Below are positions 7,593-16,172 of a DNA stretch of 64,000 nucleotides, one piece after another; the stretch's first letter is position 1; every line of letters begins with the position of its first letter. Location of the stretch: positions 186,001-250,000 of the forward strand of contig NZ_BQHW01000002.1 of NCBI RefSeq assembly GCF_021602025.1, in the 5' to 3' direction. This DNA is from Pseudomonas ceruminis. Its GTDB lineage: Bacteria; Pseudomonadota; Gammaproteobacteria; Pseudomonadales; Pseudomonadaceae. Both the position numbers and the translations under genes were made by a program. The notes below the pieces were generated by a model. It ran no database searches. It saw only the letters and a program-made list of their open reading frames with translations, and was not told the DNA's origin.

Positions 7593-9779
7593 TCACACCG
7601 CCTTGGCGCGTGCAGCGTGCAGTTTCTTGTAGCTCTCGACCAGGCGCAGGTGGCGGTCCAAGCCTTCGAGCTTCATGCTGGTTGGCGTCAGGCCGTGGAA
7701 GCGCACCGTACCGTCTACCGAACCGAGCACCGCATCCATGCGTGGGTTGCCGAACATGCGCCGGAAGTTGGCCTCGTAGTCTTGCATCTCCAGCTCATCG
7801 TCCAGCACCACTTCCAGCACCACGTTCAGCGCCTGATAGAACAACCCGCGTTCGACGGTGTTGTCATTGAACTGCAGGAACGCTTCGACCCACTCCTTGG
7901 CATCCTCGAAACGGCGCAGCGCGAGGCAGATCAGCAGCTTCAGCTCAAGGATGGTCAACTGTCCCCACACCGTATTGTCGTCGAACTCCACACCGATCAG
8001 CGTGGTGATGGTGGTGTAGTCGTCCACCTCGCAGTTGTCCAGGCGCTTGAGCAGCGCCCGCAATGCCCGGTTGTCGAGGCTGTGCAGGTTGAGGATGTCG
8101 GCGCGGAACATCAGCGCGCGGTTGGTGTTGTCCCAGATCAGGTCCTCGACAGGGTAGATCTCCGAGTACCCCGGCACCAGGATGCGGCAAGCGGTGGCAC
8201 CGAGGTTGTCGTACACGGCCATGTACGCCTCTTTACCCAGGCCCTCAAGAATGCCGAACAGCGTTGCGGCTTCCTGACTGTTGGAGTCATCGCCATGGCC
8301 GGAGAAGTCCCATTCGACGAACTCGAAATCGGCCTTGGCGCTGAAGAAGCGCCACGACACCACACCGCTGGAGTCGATGAAGTGCTCGACGAAGTTGTTC
8401 GGTTCGGTCAGCGCATGGCTCTCGAAGGTAGGCTGCGGAAGGTCGTTGAGGCCCTCGAAGCTGCGGCCCTGCAGCAGTTCGGTGAGGCTGCGCTCCAACG
8501 CGACCTCAAAACTTGGGTGCGCGCCGAACGAGGCGAACACGCCGCCGGTGCGCGGGTTCATCAAGGTCACACACATCACCGGGAACTCGCCGCCCAGCGA
8601 AGCATCCTTGACCAGCACCGGAAAGCCCTGCTCTTCCAGGCCCTGAATACCGGCGACGATGCCCGGGTACTTGGCCAGCACCTGCTGTGGCACATCCGGC
8701 AGGCACAGTTCACCTTCGAGAATTTCACGTTTGACCGCCCGCTCGAAGATTTCCGACAGGCACTGTACTTGCGCCTCAGCCAGGGTGTTACCGGCGCTCA
8801 TGCCGTTGCTGAGGAACAGGTTTTCGATCAGGTTTGACGGGAAGTACACCACCTGCTGGTCCGACTGGCGCACAAATGGCAACGAACAGATGCCCCGTGC
8901 GGTATTGCCCGAGTTGGTGTCATACAGGTGCGAGCCACGCAGCTCACCATCGGGGTTGTAGATCTGCAGGCAGTATTGGTCGAGGATTTCGGCGGGCAGC
9001 GCATCCTGCGGGCCTGGCTTGAACCATTGCTCGTTCGGGTAATGCACGAACGGCGCGTTGGCGATGTCCTCGCCCCAGAACTGGTCGTTGTAGAAGAAGT
9101 TGCAGTTCAGGCGCTCGATGAACTCCCCCAGTGCGGAGGCCAGCGCGGCCTCCTTGGTCGAGCCCTTGCCATTGGTGAAGCACATCGGCGACTGCGCATC
9201 GCGCACGTGCAGCGACCACACGTTAGGCACGATGTTGCGCCACGAGGCGATCTCGATCTTCATGCCCAGGCCAGCGAGGATGCCGGACATGTTGGCGATG
9301 GTCTGCTCCAGCGGCAGGTCCTTGCCCGGGATATAGGTGGTGGTGTCGGCCACCGGCATCAACAGGCCCTGGGCATCGGCATCGAGGTTGTCGACCTGTT
9401 CGATGATGAACTCGGGCCCGGTCTGCACCACCTTCTTGACCGTGCAACGGTCGATGGAACGCAGAATGCCCTGACGGTCTTTCTCGGAGATGTCTTCAGG
9501 CAGCTCGACCTGGATCTTGAAGATCTGGTTGTAACGGTTCTCGGGGTCGACAATGTTGTTCTGCGACAGGCGGATGTTCTCGGTGGGGATATCCCGCGTC
9601 TGGCAGTACAGCTTGACGAAATAGGCGGCGCACAGTGCCGACGAGGCAAGGAAATAGTCGAACGGCCCCGGGGCCGAGCCATCGCCCTTGTAGCGGATCG
9701 GCTGGTCGGCGATCACCGTGAAGTCGTCGAATTTGGCTTCAAGACGAAGGTTGTCGAGAAAGTTGACCTTGATTTCCAT
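7593..9779 (-). CDS. ycaO: Fused OsmC-like / YcaO-domain protein
   Basis: 728 aa. Residues 1 to about 140 form an OsmC-like domain (FDYFLASSALCAAYFVKLYCQ with the peroxidatic-type Cys region), and about 170-580 form a YcaO ATP-dependent cyclodehydratase-type domain (KGSTKEAALASALGEFIERL, RGICSLPF, QCLSEIFERAVKREI, the ATP/Mg-binding elements), followed by a helical C-terminal extension of about 140 residues. E. coli YcaO, similar apart from the OsmC part, is linked to beta-methylthiolation of ribosomal protein S12. There are no precursor peptide or RiPP genes next door, so a housekeeping role is more likely than natural-product synthesis. Confidence 0.88.
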   Translation of the reverse strand: MEIKVNFLDNLRLEAKFDDFTVIADQPIRYKGDGSAPGPFDYFLASSALCAAYFVKLYCQTRDIPTENIRLSQNNIVDPENRYNQIFKIQVELPEDISEKDRQGILRSIDRCTVKKVVQTGPEFIIEQVDNLDADAQGLLMPVADTTTYIPGKDLPLEQTIANMSGILAGLGMKIEIASWRNIVPNVWSLHVRDAQSPMCFTNGKGSTKEAALASALGEFIERLNCNFFYNDQFWGEDIANAPFVHYPNEQWFKPGPQDALPAEILDQYCLQIYNPDGELRGSHLYDTNSGNTARGICSLPFVRQSDQQVVYFPSNLIENLFLSNGMSAGNTLAEAQVQCLSEIFERAVKREILEGELCLPDVPQQVLAKYPGIVAGIQGLEEQGFPVLVKDASLGGEFPVMCVTLMNPRTGGVFASFGAHPSFEVALERSLTELLQGRSFEGLNDLPQPTFESHALTEPNNFVEHFIDSSGVVSWRFFSAKADFEFVEWDFSGHGDDSNSQEAATLFGILEGLGKEAYMAVYDNLGATACRILVPGYSEIYPVEDLIWDNTNRALMFRADILNLHSLDNRALRALLKRLDNCEVDDYTTITTLIGVEFDDNTVWGQLTILELKLLICLALRRFEDAKEWVEAFLQFNDNTVERGLFYQALNVVLEVVLDDELEMQDYEANFRRMFGNPRMDAVLGSVDGTVRFHGLTPTSMKLEGLDRHLRLVESYKKLHAARAKAV

Positions 9780-10041
9780 GCGGGAACACCGTGATTTAAG
9801 CGTGCAAAACGAAATTGGCCGGCATTATCCGGTTTTTTGCCCTGGAAGTCCTGTTTGCCTTCGTGGACTGGCGCGAACCACGGCGAGTTGCGCATTCCAG
9901 CGGATTGCTTGCCTGATCCTCCGAGGCCACAGGGCCTGACGGACCGACGGTCATCGCCCTGTGCTAGCTTTTCTGAATCGGGAACGACGCATTCCCTGCA
10001 TGACGACAAGACGACCACAACCGACGATCAGCAGGTGAGCC

Positions 10042-10497
10042 ATGGAACTTCGCATCAACCAAACGACGTACCAGGTCGAGGCGGACGCCGACACGCCATT
10101 GCTGTGGGTAATCCGCGATGACCTGGGCCTTACCGGTACCAAGTACGGCTGCGGCCTGGCCCAGTGCGGCGCCTGTTCGGTGCTGGTGGACGGCAGTGTG
10201 GTGCGCGCCTGCGTCACGCCGGTGGCGGGCGTGGTTGGCCGTGAAGTGACCACCATCGAAGCCATCGAGGCCGATACGGTGGGCAAGCGCGTGGTCGCCG
10301 CCTGGGTCGAGCACCAGGTGGCGCAGTGTGGCTACTGCCAGTCTGGTCAGGTGATGGCCGCCACCGCGTTACTCAAACACACCCCCTCCCCCAGCGATGC
10401 GCAGATCGATGCGGCGATGGTCAACCTGTGCCGCTGTGGCACCTACAACGCCATTCATGCGGCCGTTCACGCGCTGGCTCAAGGGGAGAACGCCTGA
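10042..10497 (+). CDS. (2Fe-2S)-binding small subunit of molybdenum dehydrogenase (IorA-like)
   Basis: 151 aa. Two [2Fe-2S] clusters are clear: the plant-type N-terminal set CGLAQCGAC plus RAC (Cys about 37, 42, 45, 57) and the all-helical set QCGYC/NLCRC (Cys about 96, 99, 130, 132). This is the small subunit of xanthine-oxidase-family enzymes such as isoquinoline 1-oxidoreductase and nicotinate or aldehyde dehydrogenases. It passes electrons from the molybdenum subunit to the downstream cytochrome. First gene of a three-gene operon; its stop and the next start share a base (TGATG). Confidence 0.92.
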   Translation: MELRINQTTYQVEADADTPLLWVIRDDLGLTGTKYGCGLAQCGACSVLVDGSVVRACVTPVAGVVGREVTTIEAIEADTVGKRVVAAWVEHQVAQCGYCQSGQVMAATALLKHTPSPSDAQIDAAMVNLCRCGTYNAIHAAVHALAQGENA

Positions 10498-12746
10498 TGA
10501 ATACGCCTGTCGAGGTGCCCACGCAGGTGCTCAGCCTGCCGCCGGGTGAAATGGTCAACCTGTCGCGGCGGCGCTTTCTCGTCGGTGCCACAGCCGGCGC
10601 GCTGGTGCTCGGCTTCGGGCTGCCGCTGGGCGCCAGCCGCGTGCACGCGGCTACGGCAACCACAGCGGAGCGCGGCACCCAGGTGCCCGCCTTCCTGGAA
10701 ATACGCCCAGACGGCACGGTGCGCCTGCTGTGCCCGTTCATGGAAGGGGGTCAAGGCACCTACACCGCCATGGCGCAGATCGTCGGCGAGGAGCTCGATG
10801 CGGACCCAGCGACATTTCTGGTCGATAGCGCACCGCCTGGCGAAGCCTACGTGGTGATGGAAAACGGCCTGCGCATCACCGGGGGCAGCATGTCGGTACG
10901 CATGAGCTACCCGACCATGCGGCGTCTCGGCGCTCTGGCCCGGGCCATGTTGCTGCAAGCGGCGGCCGAGCAGCTCGGCGTACCCCTCAGCGAGCTGAGC
11001 AGCGAACCAGGCAAAGTCGTGCATGCTGCCTCAGGCCGCGCGTTGCCCTATGGAGCACTGGCCGAACGCGCCATGGACCTGCCCGTGCCAGACCCGACCC
11101 GCGTGAAACTGCGTGACCCCAGCCAGTTCCGCTGGATCGGCAAACCGGTACGGCGCCTCGATGCCTACGACAAGTCCACCGGCAAGGCGCTGTACACCAT
11201 CGACATCAAGGTTGACGGCATGCTCCATGCCGCCGTCCAGCACGCGCCCCGCCTGGGCATGACGGTCGGCAGCCTGCGCAACGAGGCGCAGGTCAAGGCC
11301 ATGAACGGTGTGCACTCAGTGCATCAGCTACCGGGCGCGGTAGCAGTGGTAGCCGAACGCTGGTGGCACGCCAAGCGTGCAGTCGAGGCTATCCAGGTAG
11401 ACTGGCGGGAGCCTGCCGCCGACAGCAAGGTCCGGCCCATGCCTGCGGACTTCTCCAGTGACGCGTGGCGCGAACACTTGGCCGCGCAACAGGGACCGGC
11501 CCGTGACGAGGAGAACGAAGGAGATGTCGCCAACGCGCTGGCCAGTGCCACCACCACGGTCCAGGCCACGTACCACAACCAATACCTCAACCATGCCCAA
11601 CTGGAGCCGCCGTCCGCGCTGGCACGTTTCAACCCCGATGGTTCGCTGGAAGTGTGGCTGCCCAACCAGGCCCCCGACATGTTCCGCGACGACATCGCCA
11701 AACGCACCGGCCTTGCACCTGCTCAAATCACCTTGCACTCGCCGCTATTGGGCGGTTTCTTTGGCCGCCACTTCCTTTATGACTCGGCCAACCCCTACCC
11801 GCAGGCCATCTTGCTGGCCAAGGCCGTCGGCCGCCCGGTGAAGCTGATCTGGAGCCGCGAAGAAGAGTTTCTGCGTGACGTATTGCGGCCCGTCGCCGTG
11901 GTCAAGTTTCGCGCCGGGCTCGATGCCGAGGGGCTGCCCGTGGCCATCGAGGCGGTGAGTGCCACCGAAGGCCCAACGGAAGCCCTGGCGGGCAAGCAGG
12001 GCGAAAAAAATGACCCGACGGCGCTCGAAGGGCTATCGGGCAAGGCCTACGCCATCGCCAACAAGCGCATCGCGCAGATTTATGTCAAAGGCCCGGCCAT
12101 GCTGGGTTACTGGCGCTCGGTGGGCAATTCACTGAACGACTTTTTCTACGAAGCGTTTCTCGACGAACTGGCCGACAAGGGCGGCAAGGACCCCTTCGAA
12201 CTGCGCCTGCACCTGTTGCGCGACAACCCGCGCCTGACCACCCTGCTGCAGGCGGTGGGCGAACTGTCCGGCGGTTGGAAACGCGGGCCGTTCACCGCCG
12301 AAGATGGCAGCACACGGGCACGCGGCGTGGCCATGGCCTCACCCTTTGGCTCGGAAGCGGCAGTGATCGCCGAGGTGTCGATTGAACAAGGCCAAGTGAA
12401 AGTGCACGACATCTGGGAGGCGATCGACCCTGGCAGCATCGTCAACCCGGCGATCATCGAAGCCCAGGTCAATGGCGCCGTGGCCCTCGGCCTGTCCCAG
12501 ACACTGGTTGAGGAAGCCGTGTACCACGAGGGTAAGCCACGTGCGCGCAATTACGACCTGTACCCGATCCTACCGGCATCGCGCATGGCCCGGGTGCATG
12601 TACGCATTGTCGAAAGCGGGGCGAAGATGGGCGGCATCGGCGAACCCCCTTTGCCTGCGGTAGCGCCCGCAGTGGCCAACGCCGTGGCGCAGCTTACAGG
12701 CCAGCGCATCCGCAGCCTGCCGATGAGCCGTCATACCTTCAGCTGA
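10497..12746 (+). CDS. Molybdopterin-binding large subunit (IorB-like aldehyde/N-heterocycle dehydrogenase)
   Basis: 749 aa from the coupled ATG at 10497. A Tat signal (SRRRFLVG at about residues 23-30, then a hydrophobic stretch to SRVHA) sends the folded enzyme to the periplasm. Xanthine-oxidase-family molybdenum domains follow: MEGGQGTYTAMAQIVGEEL, the GGFFGRHFLYDS loop, MLGYWRSVGNSLNDFFYEAFLDELA and the C-terminal GGIGEPPLPAVAPAVANAV with the conserved catalytic-type Glu. With the Fe-S subunit and triheme cytochrome c this forms a membrane-linked dehydrogenase. The substrate (aldehyde or N-heterocycle) cannot be fixed from sequence. Confidence 0.9.
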   Translation: MNTPVEVPTQVLSLPPGEMVNLSRRRFLVGATAGALVLGFGLPLGASRVHAATATTAERGTQVPAFLEIRPDGTVRLLCPFMEGGQGTYTAMAQIVGEELDADPATFLVDSAPPGEAYVVMENGLRITGGSMSVRMSYPTMRRLGALARAMLLQAAAEQLGVPLSELSSEPGKVVHAASGRALPYGALAERAMDLPVPDPTRVKLRDPSQFRWIGKPVRRLDAYDKSTGKALYTIDIKVDGMLHAAVQHAPRLGMTVGSLRNEAQVKAMNGVHSVHQLPGAVAVVAERWWHAKRAVEAIQVDWREPAADSKVRPMPADFSSDAWREHLAAQQGPARDEENEGDVANALASATTTVQATYHNQYLNHAQLEPPSALARFNPDGSLEVWLPNQAPDMFRDDIAKRTGLAPAQITLHSPLLGGFFGRHFLYDSANPYPQAILLAKAVGRPVKLIWSREEEFLRDVLRPVAVVKFRAGLDAEGLPVAIEAVSATEGPTEALAGKQGEKNDPTALEGLSGKAYAIANKRIAQIYVKGPAMLGYWRSVGNSLNDFFYEAFLDELADKGGKDPFELRLHLLRDNPRLTTLLQAVGELSGGWKRGPFTAEDGSTRARGVAMASPFGSEAAVIAEVSIEQGQVKVHDIWEAIDPGSIVNPAIIEAQVNGAVALGLSQTLVEEAVYHEGKPRARNYDLYPILPASRMARVHVRIVESGAKMGGIGEPPLPAVAPAVANAVAQLTGQRIRSLPMSRHTFS

Positions 12747-12764
12747 CCGGACAAGGACCGCCCC

Positions 12765-14108
12765 ATGACCCACCGACGCTTGGCAAGAACCGCAGGCTGG
12801 CTGGCGCTGGCGTGCCTGATCACCGCAGGCCTGCTGGCCTGGTACGTCACTCGCCAACCCGCTTCGCCTTTCGAGGCTGAGCAGGCCAGCTTCGACCCGG
12901 CGCTGGTCAGCCGCGGCGAGTATGTCGCCCGCCTCGGCGACTGCATCGCCTGCCACAGCCTGCCCGATGGCAAGCCCTTCGCCGGTGGGTTGGAAATGGC
13001 CACACCGCTGGGTGCGATCCACGCCACCAACGTGACGCCCGACCCGGCAACCGGTATCGGCGCCTACAGCCTGGCGGATTTCGACCGTGCCGTACGGCAT
13101 GGCGTTGCGCCGGGAGGCAGGCGGTTGTACCCGGCCATGCCCTACCCTTCGTATGCCAAACTCAGCGATGACGATGTGCGGGCGCTGTATGCCTTCTTCA
13201 TGAAAGGCGTCCAGCCTGCGCAACAGGCCAACATTCCCAGCGACATCCCCTGGCCATTGAACCTGCGCTGGCCTATCGCGTTGTGGAATGGCCTGTTCAC
13301 CGTTCCCACGCCCTATCTCGCCAAGGCCGGGCAGGACGCACTGTGGAACCGCGGGGCCTACATTGTCCAAGGCCCGGGCCACTGCGGCAGCTGCCACACC
13401 CCACGCGGCCTGGCGTTCAATGAAAAGGCGCTGGACGAAAGCGGCAAACCCTTCCTCGCCGGCGCACTGCTCGATGGCTGGTACGCCCCCAGCCTGCGTG
13501 ACGACCCCAACACCGGCCTGGGACGCTGGAGCGAGGGCGAGATCGTGCAATTTCTCAAACACGGGCGTAACCCACACGCGGTGGTCTATGGCTCGATGAC
13601 CGAAGCGTTCAACAACTCCACGCAGTTCATGAACGATGACGACCTGGCCGCGATTGCCCGCTACCTGAAAACACTGCCTGGTGACCCACAGCGCGACGGC
13701 GCGCCGTGGCAGTACCAAGCGGTATCTGCCGACGAACACCTGGGCAGTTCCGGCGGCCATACCTATGTGACCCGCTGTGCCACGTGCCATGGCCTGGACG
13801 GCAAGGGCCAGGCTGAATGGATGCCGCCCCTGGCCGGCGCCACCTCAGCGCTGGCAAAGGAAGACGCGTCGGCGATCAACATCACCCTCAATGGTTCGCA
13901 GCGGATCGTTGCCGCCGGACTACCGGATGCCTACCGCATGCCGGCGTTTCGCGAGCAGCTGTCTGACCAGGACATTGCCGACGTGCTGAGCTTCGTGCGC
14001 AGCACCTGGGGCAATCAGGGCGGTGCCGTGGATGCGCGGGCGGTGGGCAAGCTGCGCGAGCACACCGACCCGGCCAGCAGCAGCCCGATCATCCTGCATA
14101 TGCGCTAG
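12765..14108 (+). CDS. Triheme cytochrome c subunit of the molybdenum dehydrogenase
   Basis: 447 aa. An N-terminal hydrophobic anchor (about 11-27) is followed by three CXXCH haem c sites: CIACH (60-64), CGSCH (207-211) and CATCH (338-342). The arrangement is that of the alcohol/aldehyde dehydrogenase cytochrome subunit family. It takes electrons from the IorAB-like pair in the periplasm and hands them to ubiquinone or an oxidase. Last gene of the operon, 18 bases behind the large subunit and convergent with the next gene. Confidence 0.9.
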   Translation: MTHRRLARTAGWLALACLITAGLLAWYVTRQPASPFEAEQASFDPALVSRGEYVARLGDCIACHSLPDGKPFAGGLEMATPLGAIHATNVTPDPATGIGAYSLADFDRAVRHGVAPGGRRLYPAMPYPSYAKLSDDDVRALYAFFMKGVQPAQQANIPSDIPWPLNLRWPIALWNGLFTVPTPYLAKAGQDALWNRGAYIVQGPGHCGSCHTPRGLAFNEKALDESGKPFLAGALLDGWYAPSLRDDPNTGLGRWSEGEIVQFLKHGRNPHAVVYGSMTEAFNNSTQFMNDDDLAAIARYLKTLPGDPQRDGAPWQYQAVSADEHLGSSGGHTYVTRCATCHGLDGKGQAEWMPPLAGATSALAKEDASAINITLNGSQRIVAAGLPDAYRMPAFREQLSDQDIADVLSFVRSTWGNQGGAVDARAVGKLREHTDPASSSPIILHMR

Positions 14109-14126
14109 GCCAATCCACCCATGGCC

Positions 14127-14942
14127 TCAGGGTTGCGCGTCGGCCTGCTGCCGATGCCAACGCTCCAGGTTCTGCGCCAGCAACCGCGCTGGAAGCGGGC
14201 CGGCGACGATTTCCTTCATTTTTTGCGCCAACTGCTCACGCAGCTTGGGTTGGTTGCACGGCGAGGCGTGGGACAACGCCAGGTACAGCCCCTCGCTGGA
14301 GACCGGCGGCTCCAGGCTTCTCAATTGCGTGTCCACGCCCAATGTGCGCGCCAGTGCCATGCCGGGGTACTGCTCGTAAATCACGTAATCGTTACGCTTG
14401 TGTAGCAGCTTTTCGAAGGCCTGCCTGGCGCTTGGCACGGCTTCGAGTTTGAGATTGCCCCTGGCGTAGTCGTCGAACTGCTGGCCGTAGCTGTTGTTGA
14501 CCAGCGTTCCACCGTTATGCCCCTGCAGGTCAGCCCAGGTGCGATAGGTGAAGGCTGCGTCCTGGCGTACCCAGACAACGCTTGGGGTCATCAGGAATGG
14601 CGGACTGACGAAATCCATCCGTTGCGCGCGAGCCTCGGTCAGGAAGTAGCCGGCCAGCATGTCGATACGGCCAGTACCCACCTGCTCCTGAGCCCGCGAC
14701 CATGGCCCGCCGTACACCACATTCACCTGCAGCCCCAGGGCCTGGCCAAGGTGCTTGAGCAAGTCGGTATTGGCGCCGATCAGTTGTTGGGGGTTCTGCG
14801 GATCGCGCCACAGGTACGGGGGATATTCCGGATTACCAGTGGCCGTCAATTGACGACACACCTCCTGCGCCAGCGCGGCCTGGGGCAGCAGAAACAGACA
14901 AAACGACAGGAGCAAGGCCCGGCCTGAACAGCGCTCGACCAT
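14127..14942 (-). CDS. Periplasmic solute-binding protein (amino-acid-type, SBP family 3)
   Basis: 271 aa. Signal peptide to about residue 25 (PQAALAQE), then a family 3 bilobed binding fold: NPEYPPYLWRD, GANTDLLKHLGQALGLQV, RIDMLAGYFLTEARAQRMDFV and DLQGHNGGTLVNNSYGQQFDD. GAGGG precedes the ATG. No permease or ATPase is nearby, so this is an orphan that may work with a distant transporter or act as a sensor. Ligand unknown. Confidence 0.8.
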   Translation of the reverse strand: MVERCSGRALLLSFCLFLLPQAALAQEVCRQLTATGNPEYPPYLWRDPQNPQQLIGANTDLLKHLGQALGLQVNVVYGGPWSRAQEQVGTGRIDMLAGYFLTEARAQRMDFVSPPFLMTPSVVWVRQDAAFTYRTWADLQGHNGGTLVNNSYGQQFDDYARGNLKLEAVPSARQAFEKLLHKRNDYVIYEQYPGMALARTLGVDTQLRSLEPPVSSEGLYLALSHASPCNQPKLREQLAQKMKEIVAGPLPARLLAQNLERWHRQQADAQP

Positions 14943-14972
14943 CTGGAACCCTCGGTGCCTGGGGCGCGCGGA

Positions 14973-15293
14973 TCACTTGGGCATACGCCCCAAGGCCCGC
15001 TCAGCCGCCGCCTGGAATACACTGCGCATCGCCTCCACCTGCTCTTTGGGCAAGGCCTTGGCACAGATCAGCCCCTGCAGGAAGCCAATGCCCCAGCTCT
15101 TGACCTCAGCCATTTCCTGGCGGTTCACAGCATCAGCGATATCGCCCAGATGCAAGGCTGCGGGATGCTCGTAGCGGTCTTCCAGGCTCAGCTTGCGCAG
15201 CTCGTCCAGGGCCACCTTGAATTCAGCAGCGGCAACATCGTCCAGGCCCAGGTGCTCATACTGAAGCAGGCTCAGACGGTCGGTGGCGGTCAT
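14973..15293 (-). CDS. Small soluble helical protein, unknown
   Basis: 106 aa, no signal peptide, rich in Leu, Ala and Glu and predicted helical (LRKLSLEDRYEHPAALHLGDI, EQVEAMRSVFQAAAERALG). A strong GGAG lies 8 bases before the ATG. It ends 30 bases ahead of the binding protein gene on the same strand and may be cotranscribed with it. I do not recognise the family. Confidence 0.6.
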   Translation of the reverse strand: MTATDRLSLLQYEHLGLDDVAAAEFKVALDELRKLSLEDRYEHPAALHLGDIADAVNRQEMAEVKSWGIGFLQGLICAKALPKEQVEAMRSVFQAAAERALGRMPK

Positions 15294-15433
15294 CTTCGAA
15301 TCTCCGTTTCACAATGGGCGGCGGCGGTGTCGGTAATAGACTTGTATACCATAGGTATGGCCTCTCCCCCTAGTGGCCTGCGCCATCCGGGTACAACAGC
15401 CGACCTGACGGTATGGTTCAACGCGTCTGTCAC

Positions 15434-15459
15434 CTAAATTAAATTTAAATTGAATTTAG
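15434..15459. promoter_or_regulatory. Operator-like AT-rich palindrome upstream of the tetR-MFS operon
   Basis: 26-bp palindrome with only one mismatched pair: arms CTAAATT/AATTTAG with inner ATTTAAAT. It lies 50 bases before the TetR start codon and stands out from the GC-rich surroundings. It is a good candidate binding site for the adjacent TetR-family regulator (autoregulation of regulator and pump). Confidence 0.65.
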
Positions 15460-15509
15460 GATAAAAGCCGATCACGCTCTGCCCATCCAATACCTTCAGG
15501 AGTGCAACC

Positions 15510-16172
15510 ATGGCCACGGCCCCACGCGAGCCACGCAAGGATGGCGCAGCCACCCGCATTCGCATCCTCCAGGCTGCCGGCGAGCTGTTCGCCGCGCTGG
15601 GTTATGCCGAAGCCAGCAACAAGGCCGTCGCTGCCAAAGCAGAGGTGGACCTGGCCTCGATCAACTACCACTTCGGCAGCCGCAACGGCCTGTATCTGGC
15701 GGTGCTCGACGAAGCACGGCGGCGTTTTCTGGACATTTCCGACCTGCAGCGGATCGCCCTCGGCGATCAACCTGCAACCGAGAAGCTTCGTGCTTTGGTC
15801 GAACTGGTGGTGTACAAGGCATCGCAGGTGCGTGACAACTGGCACCTCCGGGTGCTGGCAGCCGAGCTCCTCGCCCCCAGCCCGCACGGCCAAGCGCACT
15901 TGCAGGCCGGGGCACCGCTGAAGCTGGCATTGCTAAAAAACCTGTTCAGCGAGATCACGGCAATTGCGCCGGAGCAACCGGCGCTGACTCGCTGCATCCT
16001 GTGCGTCACGGCACCGTGGGCCATGCTGCTGATTGGCCCACGCGGCTCATCTGGTGCACTGCACGAGATTCTTGGTATGCCGGCGGAGGAAGTAGCGGGC
16101 CACCTGTACCGCTTTGCGCTGGCCGGTCTGCAAGAAACCGGGCGCCATTTTGCCCAGGGCAATGGCCAATGA
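15510..16172 (+). CDS. TetR/AcrR-family repressor with CerR-type C-terminal domain
   Basis: 220 aa. N-terminal TetR HTH (residues about 14-61: ATRIRILQAAGELFAALGYA, ASNKAVAAKAEVDLASINYHF) and a ligand-binding C-terminal domain of the DUF1956/CerR type. It overlaps the following MFS pump gene by ATGA and has a 26-bp palindrome upstream, so it very likely represses itself and the pump until an inducer binds. Confidence 0.88.
   Translation: MATAPREPRKDGAATRIRILQAAGELFAALGYAEASNKAVAAKAEVDLASINYHFGSRNGLYLAVLDEARRRFLDISDLQRIALGDQPATEKLRALVELVVYKASQVRDNWHLRVLAAELLAPSPHGQAHLQAGAPLKLALLKNLFSEITAIAPEQPALTRCILCVTAPWAMLLIGPRGSSGALHEILGMPAEEVAGHLYRFALAGLQETGRHFAQGNGQ

Noticed and set aside
12570-13790. 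406-codon minus-strand open frame
   Set aside because: Antisense to the cytochrome c gene, which carries three haem motifs.
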